From: Paramecium sonneborni
Taxonomy: Eukaryota > Ciliophora > Oligohymenophorea > Peniculida > Parameciidae
Assembly: GCA_905182985.1 (NCBI GenBank)
Contig: CAJJDN010000092.1
Location: 294,788-358,787, forward strand
Length of the DNA stretch: 64,000 nt
Direction: 5' to 3'
Shown here: positions 13,250 to 26,953 of the stretch, one piece after another
Layout of the letters: each line of letters opens with the position of its first letter
How positions within the stretch are numbered: position 1 is the stretch's first letter
Translations under genes and position numbers: made by a program
The notes under the pieces: generated by a model
Database searches by the model: none
Told to the model about the DNA's origin: nothing
Seen by the model: only the letters and a program-made list of their open reading frames with translations

Positions 13250-14540
13250 GATTTTATAATTAAGATGGCGTAAAGTTGTATTTTATCAAATTGATATTGT
13301 CTTCATGAAGCCTTGAATTGGTTTGTCATAAAACGAGCCATAAACAACTATTATAATATATTAATATTGTACCATGTTATTTTATGCAACAGCACGAATG
13401 GGTTTATTTAGATAGTTCTAGTGTAGTCTTTGATTGCTTGTTCATACTTCTTCAATGTCTTATAAATAATCAATAAATTATTAAGTATTAATATTATACC
13501 ACGATTAAAATATTGATTATCATACATTTTAGAAGTATGAAAAAGCTATAAAAAACTACTCTAGCGCTAAATAAATGATTTCTTTAACCCTAGCATGCTG
13601 ATGCAATCCTCTAAAAATTTCATAATCAACCCTTTATTATAAGATATTTATGATTACCATAATTATTTGGTTAGTATGTATTTCTCTAGAGTAATCTTTT
13701 TTTGCTTCACCTTGTTTTGCCAATTTGTTTAAACAAACCCTAATCTTAAGATGTTAATAATTTACCATAATATTTCTATACCATAATTTATTATGGAACA
13801 ATTTAGATTCCTCTGAAAATGTCTTTAATTAATCCGTAAAACTTCTTCATTATACCATTAATTACCCCTACTTATAAAATATTAATATTTTACATCCATC
13901 ATAAAATGTATTAGCTTATTATGAGATTAACTACATTACTCTATTCAGTATTTCATTGCTTGGTATAATTTCCTTATTTTAGAATTCTCCAGATAGTCAA
14001 TCTTAATTCTAATATGATATATCTTATTTTTCACTTTTTAAAGAATTAAATTATTAGTAAGAATATTTAATATAAATCTATATACATATTAATATTACTG
14101 AATATCATTAGTCCATCATAAGAACCATTAAAAATTAGATTAATAAAATTATCATTAAAACAATCTTAATATGTATTTGTTTCAATTTTAGGAAATCTGC
14201 ATCAATTTTTGAATTATAAATTTATTACTAATCTCTGACTGATAATAGAATTTATAATTATAGTCAAGAGTAATTATACTTTTAATGATTATGAAAAATG
14301 GAAGTATCGAAATTTTTATTAATCTCTCCATCTCTATTCTAAATGAATTTAAATTTTACTTTGCCTCCTTGTTAAGCCAATTCTTAAATAATTGGAAATC
14401 ACATACAATATCCTTTTTATTACTCCCTTCACTCTTTTCATCTATCTTATTGTTTCCAAGAATTGCCTTCATACTTTAATCTTTATCATTTTAGAGATCC
14501 CTTAATTTAAATTGATAATCAGATCATTACAATCATCCAT
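13250..14540 (-). pseudogene. Decayed tetratricopeptide-repeat (TPR) gene
   Basis: Reading the minus strand downward from an ATG at 14540, a coding-like N-terminal part (DFQLFKNWLNKEAKQNLNSF) is followed by segments in shifting frames. A clear TPR signature lies at about + 13400-13462 (LKKYEQAIKDYTRTIQINPF), preceded by an NRG helix start (YFNRG) and followed in another frame by a second degraded unit (YDKPIQGFMKTI, compare the usual YDKAIQDFNKTI). Frames are broken several times by TGA and shifts that small introns do not repair. This is what a ciliate TPR gene looks like after loss of selection. A live gene with many introns cannot be fully excluded. Confidence 0.55.
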
Positions 14541-15397
14541 AATTAATTTAAAGTGATTAGCTCTATTATTTCATTTTCTAATTGACAGATCTTTTTCTTA
14601 GAATATCAATTTTATACTAAAAAAAATCCATTTATTTATAGCTTAGTGATTTCTAGTATTCATTATAAAAAATTAGAATCATATTAATACAAAAATTAAT
14701 AAAGTTGAAAATTACATTGTACATTATCAACAAAAAAAACATGTAGATATATATTTATATTTGTGATTAAGTAATTTAAACTAAATAATTTTAGATTTAT
14801 AAAATTATCAAATTTTTTTTTTCTCTTCTAAAATTATTATTAAATATGTGCACTAAAATAGAAAAAATAAATAAGATTGTGTTAAAAAATGAATTTTACA
14901 ATTAGTAACTAGAAAATTTCGATTAGTTTTTGGCTTGTAAATTAACTCAAATAAATGATAATGGGTGATGCAATATTAGTAATATAAATAGTATTAGATG
15001 TTTATTAAGATTGTGAAGAATATTATTATCAAGTTGAAAATGGAGTTAAAATTAACGATAAAATTACATTTACAATATAACAATACTGTTTGACTAAGGA
15101 TATCATCAATATGCAATAAAGTTATTTAATGAAATTTAAAATGAGAGAAAATTTTTTTTAGTGTTCTTGGAAAGGAAGAATATAATATTCTACTTAATTA
15201 ATTAATATTCAACATTATGTATGACTAATAGAAAAAGTATAGTTGATTGAAAAAAATAGATGAGAATATGGGGAAAGGTATTAAGCAGTTATCTGATAAT
15301 TTTGGAAGAGTATTCATCCTAAATATAATTACATCAGGAAATGAATAGGAATATCTAAATTGAAAAAAATTTGATTGTATTATTATTTATATAACAA
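14541..15397 (+). other. AT-rich stretch with possible degraded coding segment
   Basis: The first half is plain AT-rich sequence. From about 14890 to 15370 the plus strand contains coding-like pieces in different frames (for example YYYQVENGVKINDKITFTIQ at about 15010-15075, and ENMGKGIKQLSDNFGRVFIL at about 15260-15330), interrupted by TGA. They do not join with introns I can see. This could be a relic gene; it is not the 5' part of the EH gene, whose start is well supported. Confidence 0.3.
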
Positions 15398-16959
15398 ATG
15401 CCAATTTAATATACATAGGAGGAATTGCTCACATTTTAATATTACTTTACTATGTGTGATGAGACAGTAATTATTTATAATCATCAATTTTGAAGGGTTA
15501 AGGAAAACTTGATAAAGATAAGGTGATCAATTTTTTTAAGGCAAGTGGTTTGAATTAGTAAAATTTAGGGGTAATATACTATTACAATATATAGGATATT
15601 TGGTAAATAACATCATCTAATGAATAGACATTTACAAAAGATGAATTTTTTGCTGCTCTTAAATTGATTGCATTAGCCTAAAATGGTTATAAGCCAAATG
15701 AGAATTTACTTTCCATGAACATTCTTTCCCCATTACCTTTACTCTAAGGATTCTAATCACTAAATTATGATATCTCAAATGAATAGTTGCAGAAATATGA
15801 AAATTATTTTCAGACTCTAGATTAGGATGGCACTTAAATTATATAGGGAATATAAGCAAGAGCTTTATTTTCTAAATCAGGATTAAATTTAGAATAACTA
15901 AAGGAATTATGGAATCTTTGTGATATAGGTGAAAAAGGATATCTCAATAAAGGAGAATTTATTGTTGCCTTACATTTAGTTTTATTATGTTCTAGATAAA
16001 AATACCCTTTACCAATCACCTTAACTGATTCATTGCTATAAATTATTGGAAGATTCTCCAGTAATCCTAATGGAAACCTATTAGCTACAAATTCAAATAT
16101 TATTCCACAATAAAGATTTGGTTCTAATTCAAATTTACTTAACTAACCAAGACCAAGATTAGGTTCTAATGCAAATATTGGAATATAACCTATTTAAAAT
16201 ACTTTATAAGTACAAACTGTTATTTAACCTTTAAACATTCCAACAAATGTGAATATGATTCCAGGATATGATTAAAATGGCATTAATTCTGCACGTTAGC
16301 AAGTCAATGATTCTACATAATAAGTTTATTTAATGTAGAATTAATTGAATTAACTATAGTAAAGTATTTTGCTTGAAAAACAAGAGGATATTAAATAAAT
16401 GTAACTCTTAAATGATAAGTATAAACATTATTGATTTGTAGTTTGAAACTTATATTGTCAAATTTGTAAGAGCAATATAAAGCTATAAATGAAGAATTAA
16501 ATAGAATAAGATCATAGAAATAGGGTATAACTTAGTAAAATTAATAAATGCAATAATAAATTGGAACATAAGTATAATAAAATAAAGATTATTTTGCTCT
16601 GTTCTAATAAGAATAATAACAATATTAATAATAATAATATTTATAACCTCCAAATTAGTTTTCAGCATTGACATAAAATTAATAATAATAATTAAACTAG
16701 CCACCAAATGATTAATAATTAGGATTTTCAAACATGATTGTAAAATTATATGTTACAATAGAATTATGGTACTTCTAGTCCTTAACCTTAAACAAACTAG
16801 ATTAAGATACAACCTTAAATACCGATATCTTTTTTTGGTGAAGATGAAGTTTAAAAGTAACCTGGTATATTAAAAAATCAAGCAGGTTCTTAAATATTAA
16901 TAAAATTAGAATCATAAAAAAAATAAGTAAAATTTGCGGGTGAATCATTGCCATGGTGA
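15398..16959 (+). CDS. EH (Eps15-homology) domain protein with Q-rich tail, 487 aa
   Basis: Two EF-hand-like EH domains. The first (residues about 6-85) has YYFTMCDETGQGKLDKDKV then FFKASGLNQQNLGDIWQIT. The second (about 125-205) has YENYFQTLDQDGTQIIQG, then FSKSGLNLEQLKELWNLCD and a GYLNKGEFIVALHL loop. The rest is low-complexity, Asn/Gln/Pro-rich, with a short coiled coil (LLEKQEDIKQMQLLNDKY) and a C-terminal SLPW. EH domains bind NPF peptides in endocytosis, so an Eps15/Ede1/Pan1-type role in clathrin uptake is likely. Introns of 29, 24, 23 and 22 nt (15467-15495, 15571-15594, 16419-16441, 16740-16761) give exactly 488 codons including TGA. Convergent with the polyQ gene, 31 bp between stops. 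Confidence 0.92.
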
Positions 16960-16990
16960 TTGCAGAAAAATTAATAAAATATTAATTAAA

Positions 16991-18806
<1,816 letters not shown>

Positions 18807-18856
18807 CGAAGTTGAAAGTAGTTAAATTTGAAAATAAAATAGTTTATATAATAATA

Positions 18857-20115
18857 TCATTTTTTTTGATTAGCATTAGCCCTTATTGGTTTTGGCTTTT
18901 GGTTTGGACTTTTGACTTTTTGTACTTTAGCTTAAGTTTTTATTTTAGGAGGGGCTTATTAGATTTATTACTTTTATTAAACAGAAGCTCTAGAATTATA
19001 AGTATTTTCTAAATTATAAATTTATTTAGATTTTCTAAATTAGGCTGATTATTGTGTATCAGTCATGAATTATTATTTATCAATTTTATTTGGTGATTCA
19101 TTGTGAAAATTAAGATTTTTATTGACATGAGATTCACTTAAAACTTTCTTAACATCTTCATAACAAGGATTAAAAATTTAATTATTCTATTAAACAATTT
19201 CTTCATTCTTAATTTATGAAACTTAAAGTGGAATTTCGACTTATCGTAATTAATTAGTAATTAAATTAAAAGTTGGTCTTAGAGTTGCTTTAACATTTAC
19301 ACAATCTTATATTAATTATTTAATATGACCTAAAATGAGATAATATAAATTATTTTACTTGGTATTTGTAATTATTCAAGATTATGAACATAGGATGATA
19401 AATTATCATTGAGTGTTAAATTCTTATAATCATAAATTTAGGCATTTTTAGGATGTACTCCAGTTAATAAATATATCATCATGATCCCAAAATTAAAAAT
19501 AACAGCTAATTCACTATTAAATGATGGAGGACTATTAACTTTTAAAGAATGCATAACTTCAGGTGCAATCATCCAATCATCTTTAGATACTTCATTTAAA
19601 TAAAGTAATTCATAATCTGAAATTTCTGTAAATAATTATGTATTAACAACTTTGATTCGATCTCCAAACTATAAAATTTTAGAAGGACAGAATTGACAAT
19701 TATTAACACCCTTTTAATCCATAACTTAAAGTGCTTGGATTACATCTAACATAAATAATTTAAGATCTTTAAGTTATTGAATTTATTGATCTGAATAATC
19801 GGCTGTTAAATATATTTTAACATAATTTGAACAAAATTCTTCTTATTTTTATGTTTCTAAACGATTGACACATACTAATGATGAACAATTAGGTTAGTTT
19901 TATGATAAAACATCTTTAACAATTATTTTTTTGAGGGACTCCATTTAATCTTTATATTAAGACTCTTCAACAATAACAGTTTTTAAACATTATAGTTAAT
20001 CTTATGGTCCTTTATATATTTTGATATGTCCAAATAAAGGATGTTATTTGATTTCTCTGATAAATGTCCATTCAGAAGAATGAGCAATACTTGGTTTTAT
20101 TTATTCGTTACCCAT
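18857..20115 (-). CDS. N-myristoylated protein kinase-like protein, predicted pseudokinase, 409 aa
   Basis: Begins MGNEQIKPS, a good N-myristoylation signal, so it is probably membrane tethered. A protein-kinase fold follows: strand-3 Lys retained (CLKTV), and C-lobe motifs APEVMHS, SELAVIFNFGIMMIYLLTG and a final CVNVKATLRPTFNLI (the conserved Arg). The catalytic loop reads NNCQFCPSKIL where active kinases have HRDLKPxN, and the DFG site reads VVNTQ, so the catalytic Asp, loop Lys/Asn and metal Asp are all missing. A Q-rich tail ends KPIRANANQKK. One 29-nt intron near + 19323-19351 gives 410 codons. Tandem below the nucleotidase-like gene by 33 bp. Likely a scaffold or allosteric partner of another kinase. 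Confidence 0.85.
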
Positions 20116-20148
20116 TAAATTTAATTAAAATTATAATATCTATAAATA

Positions 20149-21139
20149 TCATAACATTCCGTAAGTTTTGGGTAAATATTTTTCCAACAATTCTAAATGT
20201 ATACTTGATACATTTCCATAAGGATTGTCAAATAATTTATCTTATATACATAATGTTAACCAGCTAATCCAAGGAAATCTCCCTTATCATCGAATTTATG
20301 TTCTTACACCAAAAGTCTTAAAAAGTGCTTCAGGAGCTCAAATATCCCATCTACACATTCTTACTCTCAAATAAATAAAAATATCAGCATCACCTTAAAG
20401 TACAGTTAAACATTTTTTTCCTGATCCTCCTACTTAATATAATTGACAACCTAATGATTTAATTTTTTATAATTCTTAATTAGTTATTCTATTTCTTTAT
20501 GTTCATAATCTCACATTTAATGGATCATATTATGCTTTTTTAAGTTCAAATGGAATATTTGATATACAATCGTCTATATAAAATATTTTTTATTAAGGAT
20601 GATGACCAAAATAGATTTTAGGTTTAAATCCATATGTATTTTAAGAACCTTATGATTTAATAAAAGGTTATGAAATAATTCCCATTAAAGCTTATTATTT
20701 ATAAGAGACTCCAATTAAAGTAGTAATCTCCTTTAACAAAATCTAATATTCCATCTAAAGGATCAAGCCAAATACATAAATCATCTATTTGATATTATGT
20801 TCTAATAATTTGATTATCTTTTGTTGTATTGAAAAGAGACTCATCATATAATGAAATGTTAGTATCCGGTAAATCAATATGTTATGAATTCTATATACTT
20901 TCCTCTCCTAAAATAGTTAAATTTGGCCTAAATAGATGTTTATTTCATTAGGAATACGAATGTTTATGCAATTATTAAACAATGTAGGATTGTACTTAAA
21001 TATCAGCGATTGTAAGTGGATCATCTATTGCTTTCCATTTTTAACCAATATTTTAAGATAATCTAATTGTATTAATAATTTTAGCAGAATTGTAGGCTAA
21101 TTAAATACCTACCGAAAAAAATTCATGAACTTTAAGCAT
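20149..21139 (-). pseudogene. 3'(2'),5'-bisphosphate nucleotidase/inositol phosphatase-like gene with disrupting codons
   Basis: Family features in order: ATG at 21139, WKAIDDPLTIADI, the acidic pair ILGEES, the metal site WLDPLDGILDF, LIGVSYKQQALMGIISQPF, GGSGKKCLTVLQGDADIF and RWDI-stop-APEALF. The enzyme would hydrolyse PAP to AMP in sulfur metabolism, or inositol phosphates. Introns of 30, 25 and 20 nt fit. Three faults remain: in-frame TGA at 20503-20505, in-frame TGA at 20338-20340 exactly at the Cys of the usual WDTCAPE motif, and a one-base shift near 20730. In addition DPLDGT has become DPLDGI. Outside these points conservation is good. Either a recent pseudogene, sequence error, or UGA decoded as an amino acid. 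The divergent Arp gene starts 16 bp away. Confidence 0.75.
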
Positions 21140-21155
21140 TTATTAATTAATAAAA

Positions 21156-22219
21156 ATGAATAGTGATGAAATATTATCTGTAGTAGCTGATATAGGGAAT
21201 CTATATACAAGAGTAGGATTTACAGGCGATGATTTCCCTAGATGGAGTACCTTTACTAAATGTACAGAATCCTATTAATTTGGGGATGAAGCTTTAGGAG
21301 TTGGAAATAAATAAATTCTTGATATTCTTTAACCATTTAATCCAGATCTTTATGAACATCTTTTATAAAAGATATTTGAAAAGATTTATGTTTAACCTAA
21401 AGATTATAGTCTATTGATTGCCAATAACTTTTAATCAAAATAAGATCTTTAAAAAGTAGTTGAAATACTTTTTGAGAGTTTGGAGGTTCCTAATTTCTTT
21501 ACTATAAGAAATGCTGCTTTAGCTACTTTTTCTGCTGGAAGATCAACTGCATTAGTTTTAGATATTGGAGCATATTCTTCAACTGCATCAGCTGTGCATG
21601 ATGGATATACATTATTAAAGACATAATTATAAGCACCTATTGGAGGAGAAATGCTTAATGAACCATTTAAATAATATATTGTTGGAGAATATAATTTATT
21701 CAAAAAAACATGTTAAGCTAGAGATATTAAATAATCACTTCTTACTTATGAAGCTATTGATACTAATCCATAATATGAATTACCAGATGGAAAAATTATT
21801 TAATTATAATAATCGTAATTATTAGAAATTGCAGATAAATTATTTTATAGCAATGATAACTTTAAAGGTATTTAACATATGTTGATGGATATCATTAATA
21901 ATTCTCAAAATGACATTAAATAATTATTATCTTCTACTGTTATTTCAACTGGTGGTTCTTCTAATATTCCAGGATTTCTCAATAAATTATAGACAACTTT
22001 ATCAGCCTTAGCTCCTCCTATGTGTAAAGTTAAATTAGTTATGTATCCATCAAATGTAATAATATATTCATTCATTTTTAGTAAAATCGATATCACTCTG
22101 TTTTTATTGGAGGATCTATTCTAGCTTCTCTTAGTTCATTCTAATCCCTTTGGGTAACAAAAAATGAATATTATGAGTCAGGTAGACTTAGTATTATTGA
22201 AAGAAAATGTCCTAATTGA
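21156..22219 (+). CDS. Actin-related protein, Arp4/BAF53 (ACTL6)-like, 345 aa
   Basis: Actin fold: N-terminal VVADIGNLYTRVGFTGDDFP (phosphate-1 loop of actin family), central LVLDIGAYSSTASAVHDGYTL (phosphate-2), STGGSSNIPGF (adenosine motif), and a C-terminus IGGSILASLSSFQSLWVTKNEY ending ERKCPN. The WxGGSILAS and ERKCP endings resemble nuclear Arp4/BAF53 rather than conventional actin. Arp4 is shared by SWI/SNF, INO80 and NuA4-type chromatin complexes, so a nuclear role is inferred. At 345 aa it is shorter than typical Arp4 (about 430). One 26-nt intron lies just before the GGSILAS exon; spliced length is exactly 346 codons. Confidence 0.87.
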
Positions 22220-22398
22220 AAATTCATGTTCATTTTGTTTTATTTGTCTATATTATTATTATTCATAGGTTTTCTATAATTTATATATACATATATATCT
22301 ATTTCTAATTCCTATATTTATATTATTTATTCTTTACATTCATTTAAACTTTGTACATATTCTTAAATATTATATAAAATTTCTTTAATAATTTATTA

Positions 22399-25300
22399 AT
22401 GATCAATCAAACAACTAACCTTTTCACTCAACTAGCTAATCAATATTTAAAAGGTGAAATTGAATAAGATGTTATTACTGATCCTGAAATACAAAAAGTT
22501 GTTCATGGACTTTAAAAAAAGAGTGAAACAACTAAAAGTAAAACCTTATCAGAACTTAAAACTCTCTTACCAAATAAATCATAAGACTTCTTTGATCAAT
22601 TTACACCAACATTTGTAAATATTTATCGTAGATATGTTGATAATGAATATGAAAGAAGAGTTTTAGAATTAGCCAATTAAGTTTTATCCTTAATTTGTGA
22701 ATATGGAAAAAAATCATTATCTAAAAAATTCAAATAATTATTTCCATAATGGTTTATCATGATCAATGATTACAATTCAGAAGTATAAATCTAATTTATT
22801 TATTAATTAGATTTCATCAGCTGCAATTAATGCATTTCAAATTGCATTCCCAACTCAAGAAAAATAACTGTAAGCTATCAAAATGTGTAGTGATCAATAT
22901 ATCATTGACTTAAAGTTGTACTTATCTCTTTCAATATCTACAATCAAATAAGAATCTAATTTGGAAGATGAAAAAGTTGATCACATCTATGAAAGATTAA
23001 AAGTATCAGCAATAAATTCAATAAAAACTGCTATATTATGGAATCCCGATAATGAATTCATAGAATAGATTATGAAATTACTTGATTTCACTAATAAGAC
23101 TACTATAATTGTTGAATTACTCAATACATAAAAAACAAGAATTGTGGCTACTATTATTGAAACTCTACATTTTCTGTTAACTAATGATTATTCTGCTCCA
23201 TTTGTATTAAATAAAAGTGATCAATTACTCAAAAAAACTGTTTAACTCTTTGAATAAAAAGATCGTTTGATTGTTAGTGCAATATGGAAAGGTTTTGTAA
23301 CTAAATTATTCTAAAGAGTATAATAAGATCAAATCTTAAAACTTTAAGGTCTTGAAAATAAATCTTTAGATCTAATTTCTAAAGCTGGTTTTGGTGTTGG
23401 AAAATTATTATATGATTAATTAGTTATATTTGTATCACTTAATCCAATTTACAGTGTACTTGATATTAAAAAAGAAGAAGTTTTTAGATAAAAGTTAGCA
23501 TCTATTACAAAATTATTAAATGCCATCTTATTAGGTATCACACATGAAGAAAGTAGATTTTTTTCAGAAAATTTAATCAATAGTTATTTTGAAATTCTAT
23601 ACTTTTTAATTTGTAAAAGAATGATTCCTCCTCTTATTCAATATAATTAATGTTTAGGTTAAGTTAAAAATATTATTGTATAATCAATCAAATAAGTTTT
23701 ATAAAGTACTTTGTCTTAATAAGCTGTTTAAGCATATAATCATAATCCTTATAAATAAGTACCACAGAGTTTATTATAGTTTTTCAATATATTAAAAGTC
23801 AAAGAAGAATAATAAGAATTCTTACTTGAAATTATTAAAGCTATTATTAATGAGTTTAAAACTTTATAATTAGAGGAATATTAAGTTTTTGTAAACATAA
23901 TTTAATAATTACTCAAAGTTAAGAATGATAGTCCTTCTTATTAAGTAGTTTAATAATATTTGACCTTTGTATTTGATGAAATCTATAACAATAATGATTT
24001 CTAAAGAGGATCTTTACTCTTTGAAGTCATACCAAATTCACAAATTTTTAAAAAAGAGAACTTTGGTTTAAAAATTTAAGAAACTATTTATAATCTATTT
24101 AATTCTATTGAATTAGTTTCTACAGAAGAATTATTGAAAAAATGTGCTTAAATTAAATTATATATCTATAATTTATAAAGAATAAATGAACAATAAATAA
24201 TTGAATCTATACTATAAAAAATTATTAATCAAGAATATAAATAGGTTATTCCAAAAGAAGAATAGTAAACTTTTAAAATAAAGTGGATTTGTTTACATAA
24301 TCTTGTTGATGCAAGTTTAGATCCAATATTTTATTAAAAGTATTTAACAATGAAAGATTCTTCATAAGAATATAATCTTATCGAAAAATTTGTAAAGTAT
24401 TAGTAATTATAATAAAATGAAACCTTTGTAACTAAATTCTTAAGCCAATCACTTAGTATCACAAATTTAAGTTAAAAAATATTTATTCCTTGTATTATTT
24501 AAAATGCTAATAAATAAATTTTAAATATATTAATATCTAGATATACATAAATAGGTTAATAAGTTATTAAGACATTCGATAAAAATTATCTTTAAATATT
24601 TGAAGAGTTATCATTCATAATGAATAAATTGCAACCATAATAATTGATTTTCGAAGTTTTACTATAATTGTATTTGAAAAATCAAAGTTAAAAAGGAAGT
24701 TTTCTTTATAAATTAATAAACAAAAAATATTAAAATTTGTTTGTATAATTTTTTAAATCTATTTTGCCATCAATAAAAACTGAAACCTTACCTTAATATT
24801 TACATTTCTTTTAAGATCTCTTTGTATAATTAAATAGCTAAGAAGTATTACAATTTTTAGATTTTAACTTTTAAAGTCCTATATCTTGGAAAATCTTATC
24901 CTTAATTGAGATTCCATAAGATTATTTCAAGAAAATGTATCAAAACAATTAGCTAGAGTAAATAGCTATGTTTTTAGCATCGAATTATTCATCTATCATG
25001 TTATATGATCATAAATTGAAAAGATTCATTTAGAATATTTTAGGAAATCAAATTATTCCAATTATCCTTGATTCTTATGAATAATCAGAAACAAATAGCT
25101 TAAATCTAATAAAAATTTTATTTAATAATACTGAAATAGTTTATGGAGTAGCTCTAAAAAATCTTATAAAATAAATAATGACAGAAGAGAAAGAGAATAA
25201 ATATAGATCAAAATAAACAGATTTCTTATCTTAATTGATAGTTGAATAACTTTAAATAGCATTGGATGTAAATAATGTTAATAAGTTAATAACAATTAGA

Positions 25301-26943
25301 TAAATTATAAATATAGTTGATTTAAAACCATAATTTTAAAATATTTTGTAGATTTATCAAGAAAAAAAATAGATTTAATATCTTGATTTTTACACTCTTA
25401 TGCTAAGGTAATAAGCTGATCTATTAGAATTAGAAGATGAGTTAGAATTAGACTAAACAATCAAATTGCTTTTCGATATGAATTTGGAAACAAATTATGA
25501 TAAGATGGTTGCTTTTGATTTTATAAATTTAATTTGCGAAAGAAAAACAATCACTCCATTTGCAGCTTATATAAAACAAATTAACAATTTATTTAGGTAG
25601 TTATTTTAGTAAAATGTTTAATTAAAAAGATTTTACTCATTTAGTATAGTATCAGCACTTTAATTTGTAAGAAAAATTTTGAATTTTATTGAAGCATTTC
25701 CAATAGAATTTATAGATTATTTAAATTTTGAGTTAACAGATTCTTTATTATAAATAATACAATTTTGTGAGAATCCAAATCCAGATTTTATGGATGAACA
25801 AAATGATACTTTATTTATTGAATATGCGGAAACTCTTTTGCGTTGTATTTAAATGGAATAGTGGTAAAAGATTGATGATAGTATATATTATCAATTATTA
25901 TAATGTCCATTTATAAGTATACAAAAAGCTGCATTTATTGCATTAAAGAATATATAAAATCATATTGGTTTAAGTGCAGTTTTGGATGGATTTGATATGA
26001 AAAAAGAAGAAATGAGAAGATTAAGATAAGAAGATGAGGAAGATGTAGAAGATATCATAACATTTCCTTTGGAGGGTAAAATATTAACAAATTTACTTGC
26101 TTGGTTAGTGGTTTTATAGAATAAGAATTGTGTTCAGTTTAAAGATAAGTTTCCTACTTATTTGAGTAATTTGTTATACATTTTATAATTCTTAAATGAT
26201 AATGGTGTTATAGCAAGATTTAATTATAAGGAAATTTATTAATAAGAATTGAATTTAATGGTAATTTAGGATGATCAATCAGAATTATTAAAAATGATAG
26301 TTATTTCATTTTACTAATTTATTGTCGCTTAATAAAGTTATTTTAAATAATGGTATAATTAAGAGTGTAATACAACTTAAAAGAGATAATTGGAGGATTT
26401 GCTTTAGGTAATTAGTAAAGCAATTTACACAAGGGAAATTGAATTGATAGAATTAAATTAAGAAGAGTGGCGTAGTGAGGGATTTGATATTTATATTTCA
26501 AAAAATCAATAAGAAATAACTGCTACATATTAAAAAGAAGAATAAAAAATAGAAATATTAATATAAGTTCCAGCTGGTTTTCCTTTAAAACCTTTGAAAG
26601 TTGAAACTAAAAAAGGTGTAAAGATTAGTGAAGATAAATTAAAAAAGTGGAGTTTAATGATAAGAATGATTTTATAAAATGAAAATGATACTATATTAAC
26701 TGCATTAAAATTATGGAAATAGAATATAGATTAATAATTTTAAGGTATATATTTATTTATAAAATAATATTGTTAGATCTTGAAGAATGTGCCATATGTT
26801 ATTATATAATTCATTAAAATGGAGAATTACCAAAAATGGCTTGTAGAACATGCAAACATAAATTTCATTCAACTTGTATTTAGAAATGGTTTCATAGTAG
26901 CAATAAAAGTGATTGTCCATTATGTAAGAGTTAATTTTTATGA
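22399..26943 (+). CDS. LTN1: E3 ubiquitin ligase listerin (RING type), about 1494 aa
   Basis: The N-terminus resembles listerin (QWFIMINDYNSEISSAAINAF). A very long helical HEAT/ARM-like middle follows. The C-terminus is a listerin-type variant RING: CAICYYIIHQNGELPKMACRTC, HKFHSTCIQKWF, NKSDCPLCKS, with the characteristic NKS before the last Cys pair. Listerin ubiquitylates nascent chains on stalled 60S subunits in ribosome-associated quality control, and acts in the cytosol. Introns of 28 nt (22783-22810) and 32 nt (about 26743-26774, just before the RING) leave a whole number of codons, 1495 including TGA. The length agrees with the family (about 1500-1800). Its stop is only 10 bp from the stop of the convergent TPR gene. 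Confidence 0.94.
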
Positions 26944-26953
26944 TTAAAACAAA

